Positions 14,364 through 21,335 of a stretch of DNA of 39,802 bases are shown here, piece after piece. The notes under the pieces were generated by a model. The model did no database searches, was not told the origin of the DNA, and saw only the letters and a list, made by a program, of their open reading frames with translations. Source of the DNA: Christensenella sp. UBA1685 (GTDB lineage Bacteria > Bacillota > Clostridia > Christensenellales > CAG-138). Made by a program: the position numbers and the translations under genes. Each line of letters begins with the position of its first letter. Position 1 is the first letter of the stretch. The DNA is taken from NCBI GenBank assembly GCA_002320595.1, contig DCKB01000068.1:1-39802 (forward strand), in the 5' to 3' direction.

Positions 14364-15080
14364 ATGGAATTTATCATCATCATCGCGATCATCTTTGCAG
14401 TGATCAACGCGAACAATAAGAAGAAGCAGGCAGAGCAGCAAAAGCAGGCCCAACAGCGGCAGGCGGATGTGCGCTCTCTGGAGGCGGATGAAACCCGTGC
14501 GGCCGAACGCCTGCGGGATTATCAGGCCGAGCGCCAGAAGCGGCAGGAACGCAGGGCGCAGGTTGCCGCTGCGCCTATGGAGCGGACTGCCCCGCAGGGC
14601 GCTCCTGCCCGCCCAAGCGAAGGGCAGGGAAGTGCATGGCGGTGCGCTTGCGGAACAACCAACCGCGGCGCGGCGAAGTTTTGCACGTCCTGCGGAAAGC
14701 CGCGCTATGGCGGAAGCATGAATTATGCTTCTTCGGAAGGCGTGGGCGTATCCACAGAGGGCAGAGCGGCCCCAGGCTCCCTTGGCGTTCCCGGGCCGGG
14801 GATGGGCCGCGTGCATGCAGCCCCCGCCTCCGCAGCACGGCATGTTGTAAAGCCGCTTACGGAATCGGCGCACCGGCATGTGGAATCCAGCATAACGGGC
14901 ATAGAAGAATGCCGCGAGCCGCTGGCCCCAGAGCCGCACGAGCGGGATGCTTATGCGGACCGCATGGAAGAAACACGGCTTCCGTATGGGCTGACGTTTG
15001 GAAAGAACGCGGTTGCACAAGGCGTGCTCTACGCAGAGATACTGGGAAAACCAAAGGCGCTGCGAAAGCGCGGCGCGTAA
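14364..15080 (+). CDS. Membrane-anchored protein with a central zinc ribbon
   Basis: 238 residues after GGGAG. The N-terminus MEFIIIIAIIFAVINA is a short membrane anchor, followed by a basic, Gln/Arg-rich helix, probably coiled coil (residues 18-70). A double-CxxC zinc ribbon, WRCACGTTNRGAAKFCTSCGKPR, lies around residues 92-114. The remainder is low-complexity. A conserved-looking tail (TRLPYGLTFGKNAVAQGVLYAEILGKPKALR) could be a peptide that docks to a partner. It is the last gene of the floA run and is followed by a strong terminator. The family is not recognised. Its coiled coil could pair with that of FloA, which is inference. Confidence 0.68.
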   Translation: MEFIIIIAIIFAVINANNKKKQAEQQKQAQQRQADVRSLEADETRAAERLRDYQAERQKRQERRAQVAAAPMERTAPQGAPARPSEGQGSAWRCACGTTNRGAAKFCTSCGKPRYGGSMNYASSEGVGVSTEGRAAPGSLGVPGPGMGRVHAAPASAARHVVKPLTESAHRHVESSITGIEECREPLAPEPHERDAYADRMEETRLPYGLTFGKNAVAQGVLYAEILGKPKALRKRGA

Positions 15081-15090
15081 ACGGCAAGTA

Positions 15091-15117
15091 AAAAGAGCGG
15101 CGTATGCCGCTCTTTTT
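15091..15117. terminator. Bidirectional terminator
   Basis: AAAAGAGCGGC-gtat-GCCGCTCTTTTT is an 11-bp stem with A and T runs on both sides. It ends the floA run on the plus strand and the UPF0316 gene on the minus strand. Confidence 0.9.
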
Positions 15118-15126
15118 AATGCTGTG

Positions 15127-15708
15127 TTACCGTTTCCGCCGTGCGGTGGCGTTGCGCAGATAGCCGCTGCGCTGGCTTTTTACATCGCTTACGGTGATTA
15201 CGGCATTGGGCGCGATGCCCTGCACAAGCGCAATGGCTTCATCCGCAAGCTTCCGCCGCAGGGTGGAAATGAGCATAAAGCGGGTTTCATCATCGCGCCC
15301 CTGCGCGGCCAATTCCGTTACGCCAAACCCGTTTTGCCGGAGCGCCTCGCTGATGGCGTCGCTTGTTTCCCGATCCATCACAACCGTCTGCATGGAGCAA
15401 AGGCCGAAGGCAAGCCGTTCCTCCAACCAGCTTCCAACATAGTTGCCGAGCGCGTAGGCAAGCGCATAAGCGAGCATTTTGAACGGATCGGACTGGTAAT
15501 CGGAAAGGACATTGCCTGCAATGATGAGCCAAAGCGAGATTTCGATGAGCGCAATCAGAGAGCCGATCAGGCGCTCGCCCCGGTTGATGAGCACGATGCG
15601 CAGCGTGCCAAGCGAAACCTCCACGATTTTCCCAAAGAAGATGACGAGATACACCCAAATGGTGCCCGTGGCGAGGAATGTGGAAAACGCTTCAAAGAAT
15701 GCGGTCAT
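15127..15708 (-). CDS. UPF0316 membrane protein (DUF5698 plus DUF2179)
   Basis: 193 residues. The N-terminal half has three membrane helices with the family blocks FFGKIVEVSLGTLRIVLINRG and IEISLWLIIAGNVLSD. The C-terminal half is a small cytoplasmic DUF2179 domain (residues about 108-180, including RQNGFGVTELAAQGRDDETR). Homologues such as Bacillus YebE have no assigned function. DUF2179 folds like ligand-binding domains, and it also occurs in YitT-type proteins. No ribosome site is strong before the ATG at 15708. It lies downstream of the ABC-F gene, 66 bases away. Confidence 0.88.
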   Translation of the reverse strand: MTAFFEAFSTFLATGTIWVYLVIFFGKIVEVSLGTLRIVLINRGERLIGSLIALIEISLWLIIAGNVLSDYQSDPFKMLAYALAYALGNYVGSWLEERLAFGLCSMQTVVMDRETSDAISEALRQNGFGVTELAAQGRDDETRFMLISTLRRKLADEAIALVQGIAPNAVITVSDVKSQRSGYLRNATARRKR

Positions 15709-15774
15709 GAGCTTGTTGCCTCCCGTTATTTCATTCGGTATTTATACTCATTATGGCATAGGCCGGAGGGGAAA

Positions 15775-17268
15775 TCAACCTCCGATGCGGATGCGGTCCG
15801 TTGCAATATCCTCCAGAAATTTTGCGTCATGCTCCACGAATACCATTGTGGGATTCCCCGTGGAAAGAAGCGCCTCAATCTGCATGCGGGAAAGCACATC
15901 CACATAGTTGAGCGGCTCATCCCAAAGATACAGATGCGCCCGTTCGCAAAGGCTCCGCGCAAGAAGCACCTTTTTGCGCTGCCCGGCGGAAAAATTCGCC
16001 ATGTCTTTTTCAAACTGCACGCGCGGAAAATCCAGCTTGCGCAGGATGGTTTTGAACAGGCTTTCGTCGATGCCGCTACGCTGTGCAAATTCTCTGAGAT
16101 CCCCTTTCAGGAAGGAGGTGTCCTGCGGCACATAGGATACGATAAGATCCCCCGGCATGCGGAGAAGCCCCGTATGCGGGATGGGTTCGCCCGCGAGCAG
16201 CTTGATGACGCTCGACTTGCCGGAGCCGTTATACCCCGTGAGCGCAAGGCGCATGCCCTCCCGCACCTCGAAAGAAAGCCCTTCAAATACGGGCGCGCCC
16301 CCATAGCGGACGGCAAGCTCCCGCACCTCTGCCACAACTTCCTTGCGGTACGGAAGCGGATGGATCAAAAGCGCATCGTTTCGCTCGATGTTCTTGAGCA
16401 GCTTGGATTTTTCCTCGATGGCATTTTGCTGCCTGCGCTCAAGATTTTTGCGGCGCTGCTGCATTTTGGCAGATTGTGCCGCCACATAGGAACGGGAGTT
16501 TTTCATTCTGTCTGCGCTGTCGATCGCGCCGCCGATCTTTGTAGCTTCCACGCGGTCAGCCCAGGCGCTGCTTTGCTGTGCAGCATTCCTTAAACGCCGG
16601 ATGTCGCCCATGAGCCGTTCGTTTTCGGCAAGCTCATAAGCATCCTGCCGCGCCTTGTTTTCCCACCAGGTAGAAAAGTTTCCGCGCGTCACCGTAATGT
16701 TTGCCCGGTTGATGGAAAGGATGTGATCCACACAGCCGTCAAGGAACGCACGGTCGTGGCTCACGAGGATGAAGCCTTTTTTTGTGCGGAGGTAATCCCG
16801 AAGAAGCGCGCGGCCTTCCACATCAAGGTGGTTCGTGGGTTCGTCAATGAGCAGGAAATTGTTTTCCCGCAGGAACAATGCTGCAAGAAGTGCCCGCGTG
16901 CGCTCCCCGGGGCTCAGGGTTTCAAACGGGCGGTAGAGGAGCTCCACATCCATGCCCATGCGCCCAAGCTCCCGCAGGAGCTTCCATTCCGGCGCGCCTT
17001 CGGTCGCCTCCGCAAGCACGTCAACCGTGTCGCGGGCCGGACCCGCCACGGAAAATGGGAAATAGGTGAAGCGCACGGAAGCGCGGATGGAACCTTTATA
17101 TTCATATTTGCCGAGAAGCAGGTTTAAGAACGTGGTCTTGCCGCGCCCGTTGCGCCCAACAAAGCCTAGCCGCCAATCGGTATCAAGCTCAAAGGAAGCA
17201 TGCTCGAAGATGGCATCATAGCTGCCGTCATAGCAGAAAGTAAGATCGTTAACAGAAATCAGAGACAT
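15775..17268 (-). CDS. ABC-F protein, Lsa-like (ribosome protection type)
   Basis: 497 residues from the ATG at 17268 (MSLISVNDLTFCYDGSYDAIF); earlier codons have no support. There are two ATP-binding cassettes and no membrane domain, as in all ABC-F proteins. Cassette 1 has GRNGRGKTT, LSPGERTRALL and LLIDEPTNHLD. Cassette 2 has GYNGSGKSS, FSAGQRKKVLL and LWDEPLNYVD. The linker between them (about residues 190-300) is long, charged and rich in Gln/Arg, as expected for the arm that reaches into the ribosome. The N-terminus resembles the Lsa group, which displaces lincosamides, pleuromutilins and streptogramin A. Whether it confers resistance cannot be read from sequence. A leader with a three-codon frame and hairpins precedes it. 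Confidence 0.9.
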   Translation of the reverse strand: MSLISVNDLTFCYDGSYDAIFEHASFELDTDWRLGFVGRNGRGKTTFLNLLLGKYEYKGSIRASVRFTYFPFSVAGPARDTVDVLAEATEGAPEWKLLRELGRMGMDVELLYRPFETLSPGERTRALLAALFLRENNFLLIDEPTNHLDVEGRALLRDYLRTKKGFILVSHDRAFLDGCVDHILSINRANITVTRGNFSTWWENKARQDAYELAENERLMGDIRRLRNAAQQSSAWADRVEATKIGGAIDSADRMKNSRSYVAAQSAKMQQRRKNLERRQQNAIEEKSKLLKNIERNDALLIHPLPYRKEVVAEVRELAVRYGGAPVFEGLSFEVREGMRLALTGYNGSGKSSVIKLLAGEPIPHTGLLRMPGDLIVSYVPQDTSFLKGDLREFAQRSGIDESLFKTILRKLDFPRVQFEKDMANFSAGQRKKVLLARSLCERAHLYLWDEPLNYVDVLSRMQIEALLSTGNPTMVFVEHDAKFLEDIATDRIRIGG

Positions 17269-17418
17269 AGAAAAAAGACCCCCAATCGGAAGAACGCGCA
17301 AAGCACCCAAATGGCAAACAAAACCACACGGCAGCAATTGCCGCGGGAACGTGCCGAACAGCGTGGGAGCTTAAATGCGCATCCTTTCATCTCCAATCGT
17401 ATTGATCTTAATAAAATT
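17269..17418 (-). promoter_or_regulatory. Attenuator-like leader of the ABC-F gene
   Basis: The minus-strand leader carries a three-codon open frame, ATG-CGC-ATT-TAA (17382-17371, peptide MRI), with GGAG eight bases upstream. Downstream, CGCGGCA (17345-17339) pairs with TGCCGTG (17333-17327) and is followed by TTTTGTTT, a terminator-like element. An earlier CGGCA (in TTCGGCACG) can pair with the same TGCCG, giving a competing hairpin. Antibiotic-inducible ABC-F genes are often controlled by ribosome stalling on such short frames. Confidence 0.55.
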
Positions 17419-17448
17419 ATTTTATCATATCGCGCAGCCCGCTGTCAA
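17419..17448 (-). promoter_or_regulatory. Promoter of the ABC-F gene
   Basis: The minus strand has TTGACA (17443-17448), an 18-base spacer and TAAAAT (17419-17424). Transcription would start near 17412, giving a leader of about 145 bases. Nothing else is seen between here and 17537. Confidence 0.7.
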
Positions 17449-17537
17449 GCCCAAGGCAGCGCGTTTCTGCCGGGGTTTTGAGCGAAGAGGAGGCGGTAGC
17501 GCGAAGAATCATACATTATATATCATTTTGCAAACCG

Positions 17538-17566
17538 TTGACATTTAAACTAAAAAATGATATTAC
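17538..17566 (+). promoter_or_regulatory. Promoter of the secreted-protein gene B
   Basis: TTGACA (17538-17543), a 17-base spacer and TATTAC (17561-17566) lie about 110 bases before the start codon at 17678. The shared dyad at 17625-17639 would then lie inside the transcribed leader. Confidence 0.7.
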
Positions 17567-17624
17567 CAATAAAACTAATTCTGCCTGAATGCCTGCTTAG
17601 CTTATTTGTTTCGTGAGATTATAC

Positions 17625-17639
17625 TTTCCCCAAGGGGAA
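17625..17639 (+). promoter_or_regulatory. Dyad motif upstream of secreted-protein gene B
   Basis: TTTCCCCAAGGGGAA is close to a perfect dyad, 38 bases before the start codon. TATACT overlaps its left edge and may be a second -10, although I see no -35. Relatives occur before genes A and C. Confidence 0.45.
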
Positions 17640-17677
17640 TGAAAACAATAATGTTGAAATGAAAGGAGCCTGTCCCA

Positions 17678-18601
17678 ATGAAAAAAGCGTTTTCTCTCTT
17701 TCTCGCAGTTTTTCTGCTCAGTGTGGTGATGACATCTGCGTTGGCATCAGATTGTGCGGAAATTCGTACAGATCCCTTCATGTGCTACCTTGAATCTGTT
17801 TCTATCGAAACGCTGCTCAGCGCGGAAGAGCAGGCGGAGCTTCTGCAAACGTATGAGAAAGAGTTCGCTTATCTTCAGCAGAAGTATGGTGAACCGATCC
17901 AGACCGTCAGCGAGAACGTGATCGGCCGCATCAAAGCGGGAGCCGCTTCGTTTGCCGGGAGCGATGCGTATGCGTTTGACGCCCTTCTGGAGCAGATCAG
18001 CGCCCTGCGTTTTCAAAAGGCGGTTGCCGCTTTTAATTCCGGCTCTAACGACGCCTCCGCGCAGAGCCGGGTAAATCCAATGCGTGCACATCCGGATCAG
18101 CTTGAGGTCAGAAATGCGGTGCGCACAACGGTCGTCCCTTACGGTGCGCTGAAAGCGAAGCATGATATTGATGTTGCTGTAGGTCTAACAGAAACGCAAA
18201 CTGATACTGCAAATGTTGGCGTCGAAGTAAACGAAATGCTTAAGGGCTATAAAATCTCATCCTCTGTGAGCGAGTCCGTCAGTCGATCAATAGCCGGCCC
18301 GGCTGACAATACGCAGGTGAGAGCCGGCGTGTACGCTACGCACCGGGCGGGCTATGCCGTGCTGTTTGGACGGATTGAACGGTACACCTATGACCTGTAT
18401 TACACTTATACAGGGGAGCTGCATTCTCACAATGAAATCATTTCCGTCCGCGATCAGGATGCGATATACTATACGTTCCTGGTTTCCTATGGCGCGCCGA
18501 CTTACCTCAGGCATACCCGATATACCACGAGCTATTCGTTTTCCTCAAGGCAAGCCTGCCTGAATGCAGTCTGCAGCAATCCCAACACTTACATAAACTG
18601 A
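17678..18601 (+). CDS. Secreted protein of unknown function (module B, paralogue of A)
   Basis: 307 residues, the same length as the protein at 2259-3182. A signal peptide (MKKAFSLFLAVFLLSVVMTSALA) is preceded by AAAGGAG. The order of blocks is the same. A helical N-terminal half contains AEEQAELLQTYEKEFAYLQQ and FDALLEQISALRF, followed by HPDQLEVRNAVRTTVVPYG. A divergent middle comes next (about 168-205), then GVYATHR, GRIERYTYDLYY, GELHSHNEIISVRD and SYGAPTYLRH, with a C-x4-C pair near the end. The even conservation of both ends with a variable centre suggests a constant scaffold carrying a variable specificity region. The target is unknown. Its partner membrane gene follows after 23 bases. 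Confidence 0.75.
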   Translation: MKKAFSLFLAVFLLSVVMTSALASDCAEIRTDPFMCYLESVSIETLLSAEEQAELLQTYEKEFAYLQQKYGEPIQTVSENVIGRIKAGAASFAGSDAYAFDALLEQISALRFQKAVAAFNSGSNDASAQSRVNPMRAHPDQLEVRNAVRTTVVPYGALKAKHDIDVAVGLTETQTDTANVGVEVNEMLKGYKISSSVSESVSRSIAGPADNTQVRAGVYATHRAGYAVLFGRIERYTYDLYYTYTGELHSHNEIISVRDQDAIYYTFLVSYGAPTYLRHTRYTTSYSFSSRQACLNAVCSNPNTYIN

Positions 18602-18624
18602 GCATTATTTCCAGGAGGAGTATT

Positions 18625-18924
18625 ATGAAATTCCATCATCGGCTCGATTACCTGACGCGCCTGGCGTTCCATTTTTTGTGGATGGGGCTTGCCGGCATCG
18701 GTCTGCCGCCTTTGGCGCTCTGCACTGCGCTATATTCAGCTGGCGGGTTTTATAATTATCTGCAAGTGCTGCACCATTACCGGCTCCTGTGGATGTACCT
18801 TCTTGGAATATTTCTCCTGATTGTCGGTTCCGTATTACTCATTTGGGCTGGCAAACTGGCGGCAAAGGCGGATGCGGATGAAGGCCCGTCATGCAAGGCA
18901 CATGAGCAACCTCAAAATGAGTAA
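18625..18924 (+). CDS. Small membrane protein paired with secreted protein B
   Basis: 99 residues after AGGAGGAG. Two hydrophobic helices match those of the protein at 1985-2245, with common blocks LTRLAFHFLWMGLAG, GLPPLALC and HHYRLLWMYLLGIFLLIVGS. The C-terminal tail is longer, charged and Ala/Glu/Lys-rich. Conservation of both this protein and its secreted neighbour in two separate loci argues for a functional pair. No enzyme motif is seen. It could assist export, receive the secreted protein, or protect against it. Confidence 0.7.
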   Translation: MKFHHRLDYLTRLAFHFLWMGLAGIGLPPLALCTALYSAGGFYNYLQVLHHYRLLWMYLLGIFLLIVGSVLLIWAGKLAAKADADEGPSCKAHEQPQNE

Positions 18925-18942
18925 AAGGAGAAATGGCTGGTT

Positions 18943-19020
18943 TTGAAAGACAGAATTGATGCTGAACCTCATATGGCTTTCATGCCAGAGGACAGAGGAA
19001 AGCTGTATTACCATCAATAA
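18943..19020 (+). CDS. Possible 25-residue open frame or remnant
   Basis: A TTG-started frame encodes a polar peptide beginning (L)KDRIDAEPHMAFMPEDRGK and ending YYHQ, with AAAAGGAG about 12 bases upstream. It occupies the place where locus 1 has its zinc-ribbon gene but does not resemble it. It could be a decayed gene start or chance. An overlapping ATG frame closes after eight codons. Confidence 0.2.
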   Translation: MKDRIDAEPHMAFMPEDRGKLYYHQ

Positions 19021-19029
19021 AGCTTACGT

Positions 19030-19067
19030 AAAAAAAGCCTGCTGCCGTAAAACGGCCGCGGGCTTTT
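19030..19067. terminator. Bidirectional terminator
   Basis: A 12-bp stem with two G-U type mismatches (GCCTGCTGCCGT with ACGGCCGCGGGC, loop AAA) is flanked by an A run and a T run. It serves module B on the plus strand and the metallophosphatase gene on the minus strand. Confidence 0.85.
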
Positions 19068-19087
19068 TCTCGCATTGCCACATGCTG

Positions 19088-20149
19088 TCAAGCCCAAGGC
19101 AGCGGCAACGTGATCTCCTCGTTGGCAGGATCCACAGGGTATTTCTCATTCTCCGTGCCGGGCTCGTCCCAATAGCGGTAATCCTCCAGATAAGGGGAGT
19201 AGGAGTAGGCGCGCAGCTCGCCCGCAGCCTCATCAATCTGCAAAAAGCGCATATAGCCGGAGCCGCCTTCGCTGCCTGCCGCCTGATAATTGGCGATCAT
19301 TTGGTAAACGGTGCGGTCTGCCGTTCCATCGCCGTCGTCGTCAAATGAAACGGGAACGGCCGCGACATTGTAGCGGTGGCCGGAGAGCACGAGGTAAACG
19401 TTTGGGCATTGCGCCAGGACGGCTTTTTGCAGCGCCCTGCCGCTGTCATACAGGGAAAGATCGGTTTTGAAATAATCGTGTACGGCAAGCACGCCCACGC
19501 GTTCTGGGTATTGATTGAATACGGAGGCGAGCCAGCGGATGGCCGCTTCATCCGGCTGATATCCCATATAGGCAAACACGAAGCGCGTATTCCCTGCGTT
19601 AATGAGGTCATAATGGCCCATGCCGCCTTCGTAAATTCCACCGCAATAGGGCTTGCCTTCCATGTGCGCTCCGCCGAAGCGGGCATTGAATTCTGAAAAA
19701 TCACGGCGGCTGGTGCCGACATCGTGGTTGCCCGCAAGCACGCCGTGCGGGATGTCCGCAAGCGTGCGCATGGCGGCTTCCGCAGCGTCCCATTGCTCCG
19801 GCGCGCCACGGTCCTGCACCATGTCCCCGGTGTGCACAACATAGGCAAGGTTGAGCCGTTCGCGTTCCTCCTGCAAAAAGCGCGTCATCGCACAAAAGAT
19901 TTCAGGATGCGATTCACTGTAATGCTGCGGGTCAGAAATCCAAGCGAACGTATAAACGCCTTCTCCGGCAGTCAGCGCATCCGGAACGGGCGTTGGGCTG
20001 GGCGTTGGCGCGGGTGTGATGCGCTCGATCTTCAGATACGGCGCAGGGCTTGGCGTTTGCGGTGCAGCGGCTGGCGCGGCCGCGCACCCGGCCGCACAGA
20101 ATGCAAGCCATAGCAGGGCGATAATTGAACGAAAAGGCTTGGTACTCAT
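19088..20149 (-). CDS. Metallophosphatase lipoprotein (calcineurin-like)
   Basis: 353 residues, with AAGGA before the ATG. The N-terminus is a lipoprotein signal ending AAGC, with lipidation expected at Cys22. An Ala/Pro/Thr-rich linker follows. The metal-binding motifs of the calcineurin-like phosphoesterases are all present in order: DPQH (about residue 72), GDMVQDRG, AGNHD, VHDYF and SGHRYN. The enzyme would therefore work outside the cell on phosphoesters. The substrate cannot be told, and related proteins are often called purple-acid-phosphatase-like. A Ca-binding-like stretch, DDDGDGTAD, lies late in the domain. Confidence 0.87.
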   Translation of the reverse strand: MSTKPFRSIIALLWLAFCAAGCAAAPAAAPQTPSPAPYLKIERITPAPTPSPTPVPDALTAGEGVYTFAWISDPQHYSESHPEIFCAMTRFLQEERERLNLAYVVHTGDMVQDRGAPEQWDAAEAAMRTLADIPHGVLAGNHDVGTSRRDFSEFNARFGGAHMEGKPYCGGIYEGGMGHYDLINAGNTRFVFAYMGYQPDEAAIRWLASVFNQYPERVGVLAVHDYFKTDLSLYDSGRALQKAVLAQCPNVYLVLSGHRYNVAAVPVSFDDDGDGTADRTVYQMIANYQAAGSEGGSGYMRFLQIDEAAGELRAYSYSPYLEDYRYWDEPGTENEKYPVDPANEEITLPLPWA

Positions 20150-20187
20150 AGTGCATCCTTATGCATGAAGGAGAATGATATGCATGG

Positions 20188-20217
20188 ATTTTACCATAGC
20201 CTTGGGAAATGCGTCAA
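20188..20217 (-). promoter_or_regulatory. Promoter of the metallophosphatase gene
   Basis: The minus strand has TTGACG (20212-20217), an 18-base spacer and TAAAAT (20188-20193), about 40 bases before the start codon. Confidence 0.65.
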
Positions 20218-20266
20218 ATGAAACAGGCGGCTTGCAATTTGCCGGGGGGGCGTGGTATGCTTTTTT

Positions 20267-20488
20267 ATGAGCGCAGCGCGGACGAGCGCATATGATGCGG
20301 TAGCGCCGTTTATCGGCGCGGGGCTTTCGCGGTTGCGCTTTGGAGCGCTGCCGGGCGGGCTGTTCTTGCCTGCGCTTGCAATCATGGCGGCGGGAATATA
20401 CTTCGCCTCAACCGGGGGAAGGGAGAAAAAGGAGGAAGCGCATGCTGGAGTTACCGGAAAGCCGGACGGTGGCGCGGCAGATGCATGA
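20267..20488 (+). pseudogene. C-terminal remnant of a drug/metabolite (EamA-type) transporter
   Basis: The frame reads SAARTSAYDAVAPFIGAGLSRL, then LFLPALAIMAAGIYFAST. That is the last two helices of a DMT/EamA transporter as I know the family (typical SAARTSAYYAVAPFIG). The first two hundred or so residues are missing. The sequence just upstream (20218-20266) is not a continuation, and a run of seven G lies there. The end overlaps the start of the next gene. It is best read as the stump of a deleted gene. Confidence 0.6.
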
Positions 20489-21263
20489 GGCCCTGAAAGG
20501 GAAACGGGTAAAGAACGTCGTGCTCGAACAAACGCCGCACCGGTTTGCTTTTTATTCAGAGCAAAAGGAACGGTATGCTGCGAGGCTGGCGGGGCAGGCG
20601 GTCGAAGGCGCGTGCCAGCGCGGCGGCATGGTGGAGCTTGACTTTGCAGAGGATATGCTTTATTTTTCCGACGGCGCGTACCCACGGTATTTTTCTGTGG
20701 GCAAGGCGCCGAAAAAACATCAGCTTTTGCTGGAATTTGAGGAAGGAGACGGCTTTTCGGTTTCCGTGCAGATGTATGGCTGCATGCGCTTGGAACGGCG
20801 TGACGTTTGTGCGCATGCATATTACCGCGCTGCGCTTGAAAAGCCAGATCCACTCGAAGATGGGTTTTCCTATGAATATTTCCGGAGCCTGTATCCCGAG
20901 GCCGATGCAAAAATGAGCGTGAAAACGTTCCTTGCCACGGAGCAGCGCATTCCGGGCATAGGTAACGGCGTTTTGCAGGACATTCTTTGGCATGCGGGCC
21001 TCGACCCAAGATGCGATATGAGAAGTGTGACGGATGCGGAATTCCATGCGCTGTACGATGCGCTGCGCAAAACGCTCCGGGCGATGTGCGCGGCAGGGGG
21101 GAGAAACACAGAACGCGATTTCTTTGGGGAACGCGGCGGCTATGCCTGCGTGCTTTCCAGGGAAACGTTGGGAACCCTCTGCCCCAAGTGCGGGGGGACA
21201 ATCGAAAAAACAGCCTATATGGGCGGAACGGTGTACTTTTGCTCGGGCTGTGAGAGAAGGTAA
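20442..21263 (+). CDS. Fpg/Nei-family DNA glycosylase-like protein lacking the catalytic proline
   Basis: 273 residues from the ATG at 20442, preceded by AAAAAGGAGGA. The plan is that of formamidopyrimidine-DNA glycosylase and endonuclease VIII: an N-terminal beta domain, a helix-two-turn-helix around PGIGNGVLQDILWHAGLDPR, and a C-terminal zinc finger CPKCGG then CSGC. In the family the mature protein begins Pro-Glu, and that proline is the nucleophile. Here the start is MLELPES, so the second residue is Leu. Glu3 is kept. The protein may bind lesions without Pro-based lyase chemistry, or use another nucleophile such as a lysine. I recall similar clostridial proteins starting MIELPE, so this is probably a real subfamily. 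Confidence 0.82.
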   Translation: MLELPESRTVARQMHEALKGKRVKNVVLEQTPHRFAFYSEQKERYAARLAGQAVEGACQRGGMVELDFAEDMLYFSDGAYPRYFSVGKAPKKHQLLLEFEEGDGFSVSVQMYGCMRLERRDVCAHAYYRAALEKPDPLEDGFSYEYFRSLYPEADAKMSVKTFLATEQRIPGIGNGVLQDILWHAGLDPRCDMRSVTDAEFHALYDALRKTLRAMCAAGGRNTERDFFGERGGYACVLSRETLGTLCPKCGGTIEKTAYMGGTVYFCSGCERR

Positions 21264-21264
21264 A

Positions 21265-21297
21265 CGAGCAAAAGCGCCGCTTCTTCCGAAGCGGCGC
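21265..21297 (-). terminator. glnN terminator
   Basis: A perfect 10-bp stem GCGCCGCTTC/GAAGCGGCGC with a four-base loop is followed on the minus strand by TTTT. It lies 38 bases past the glnN stop codon. Confidence 0.85.
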
Positions 21298-21335
21298 CCT
21301 GCAATATAGAGGGTGAAATCAAGCGCGTTTGGAAC

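Noticed and set aside
14998..16593. A plus-strand open frame crossing the end of the floA run, the terminator and the ABC-F gene
   Set aside because: It runs through a strong bidirectional terminator and opposite two well-supported minus-strand genes.
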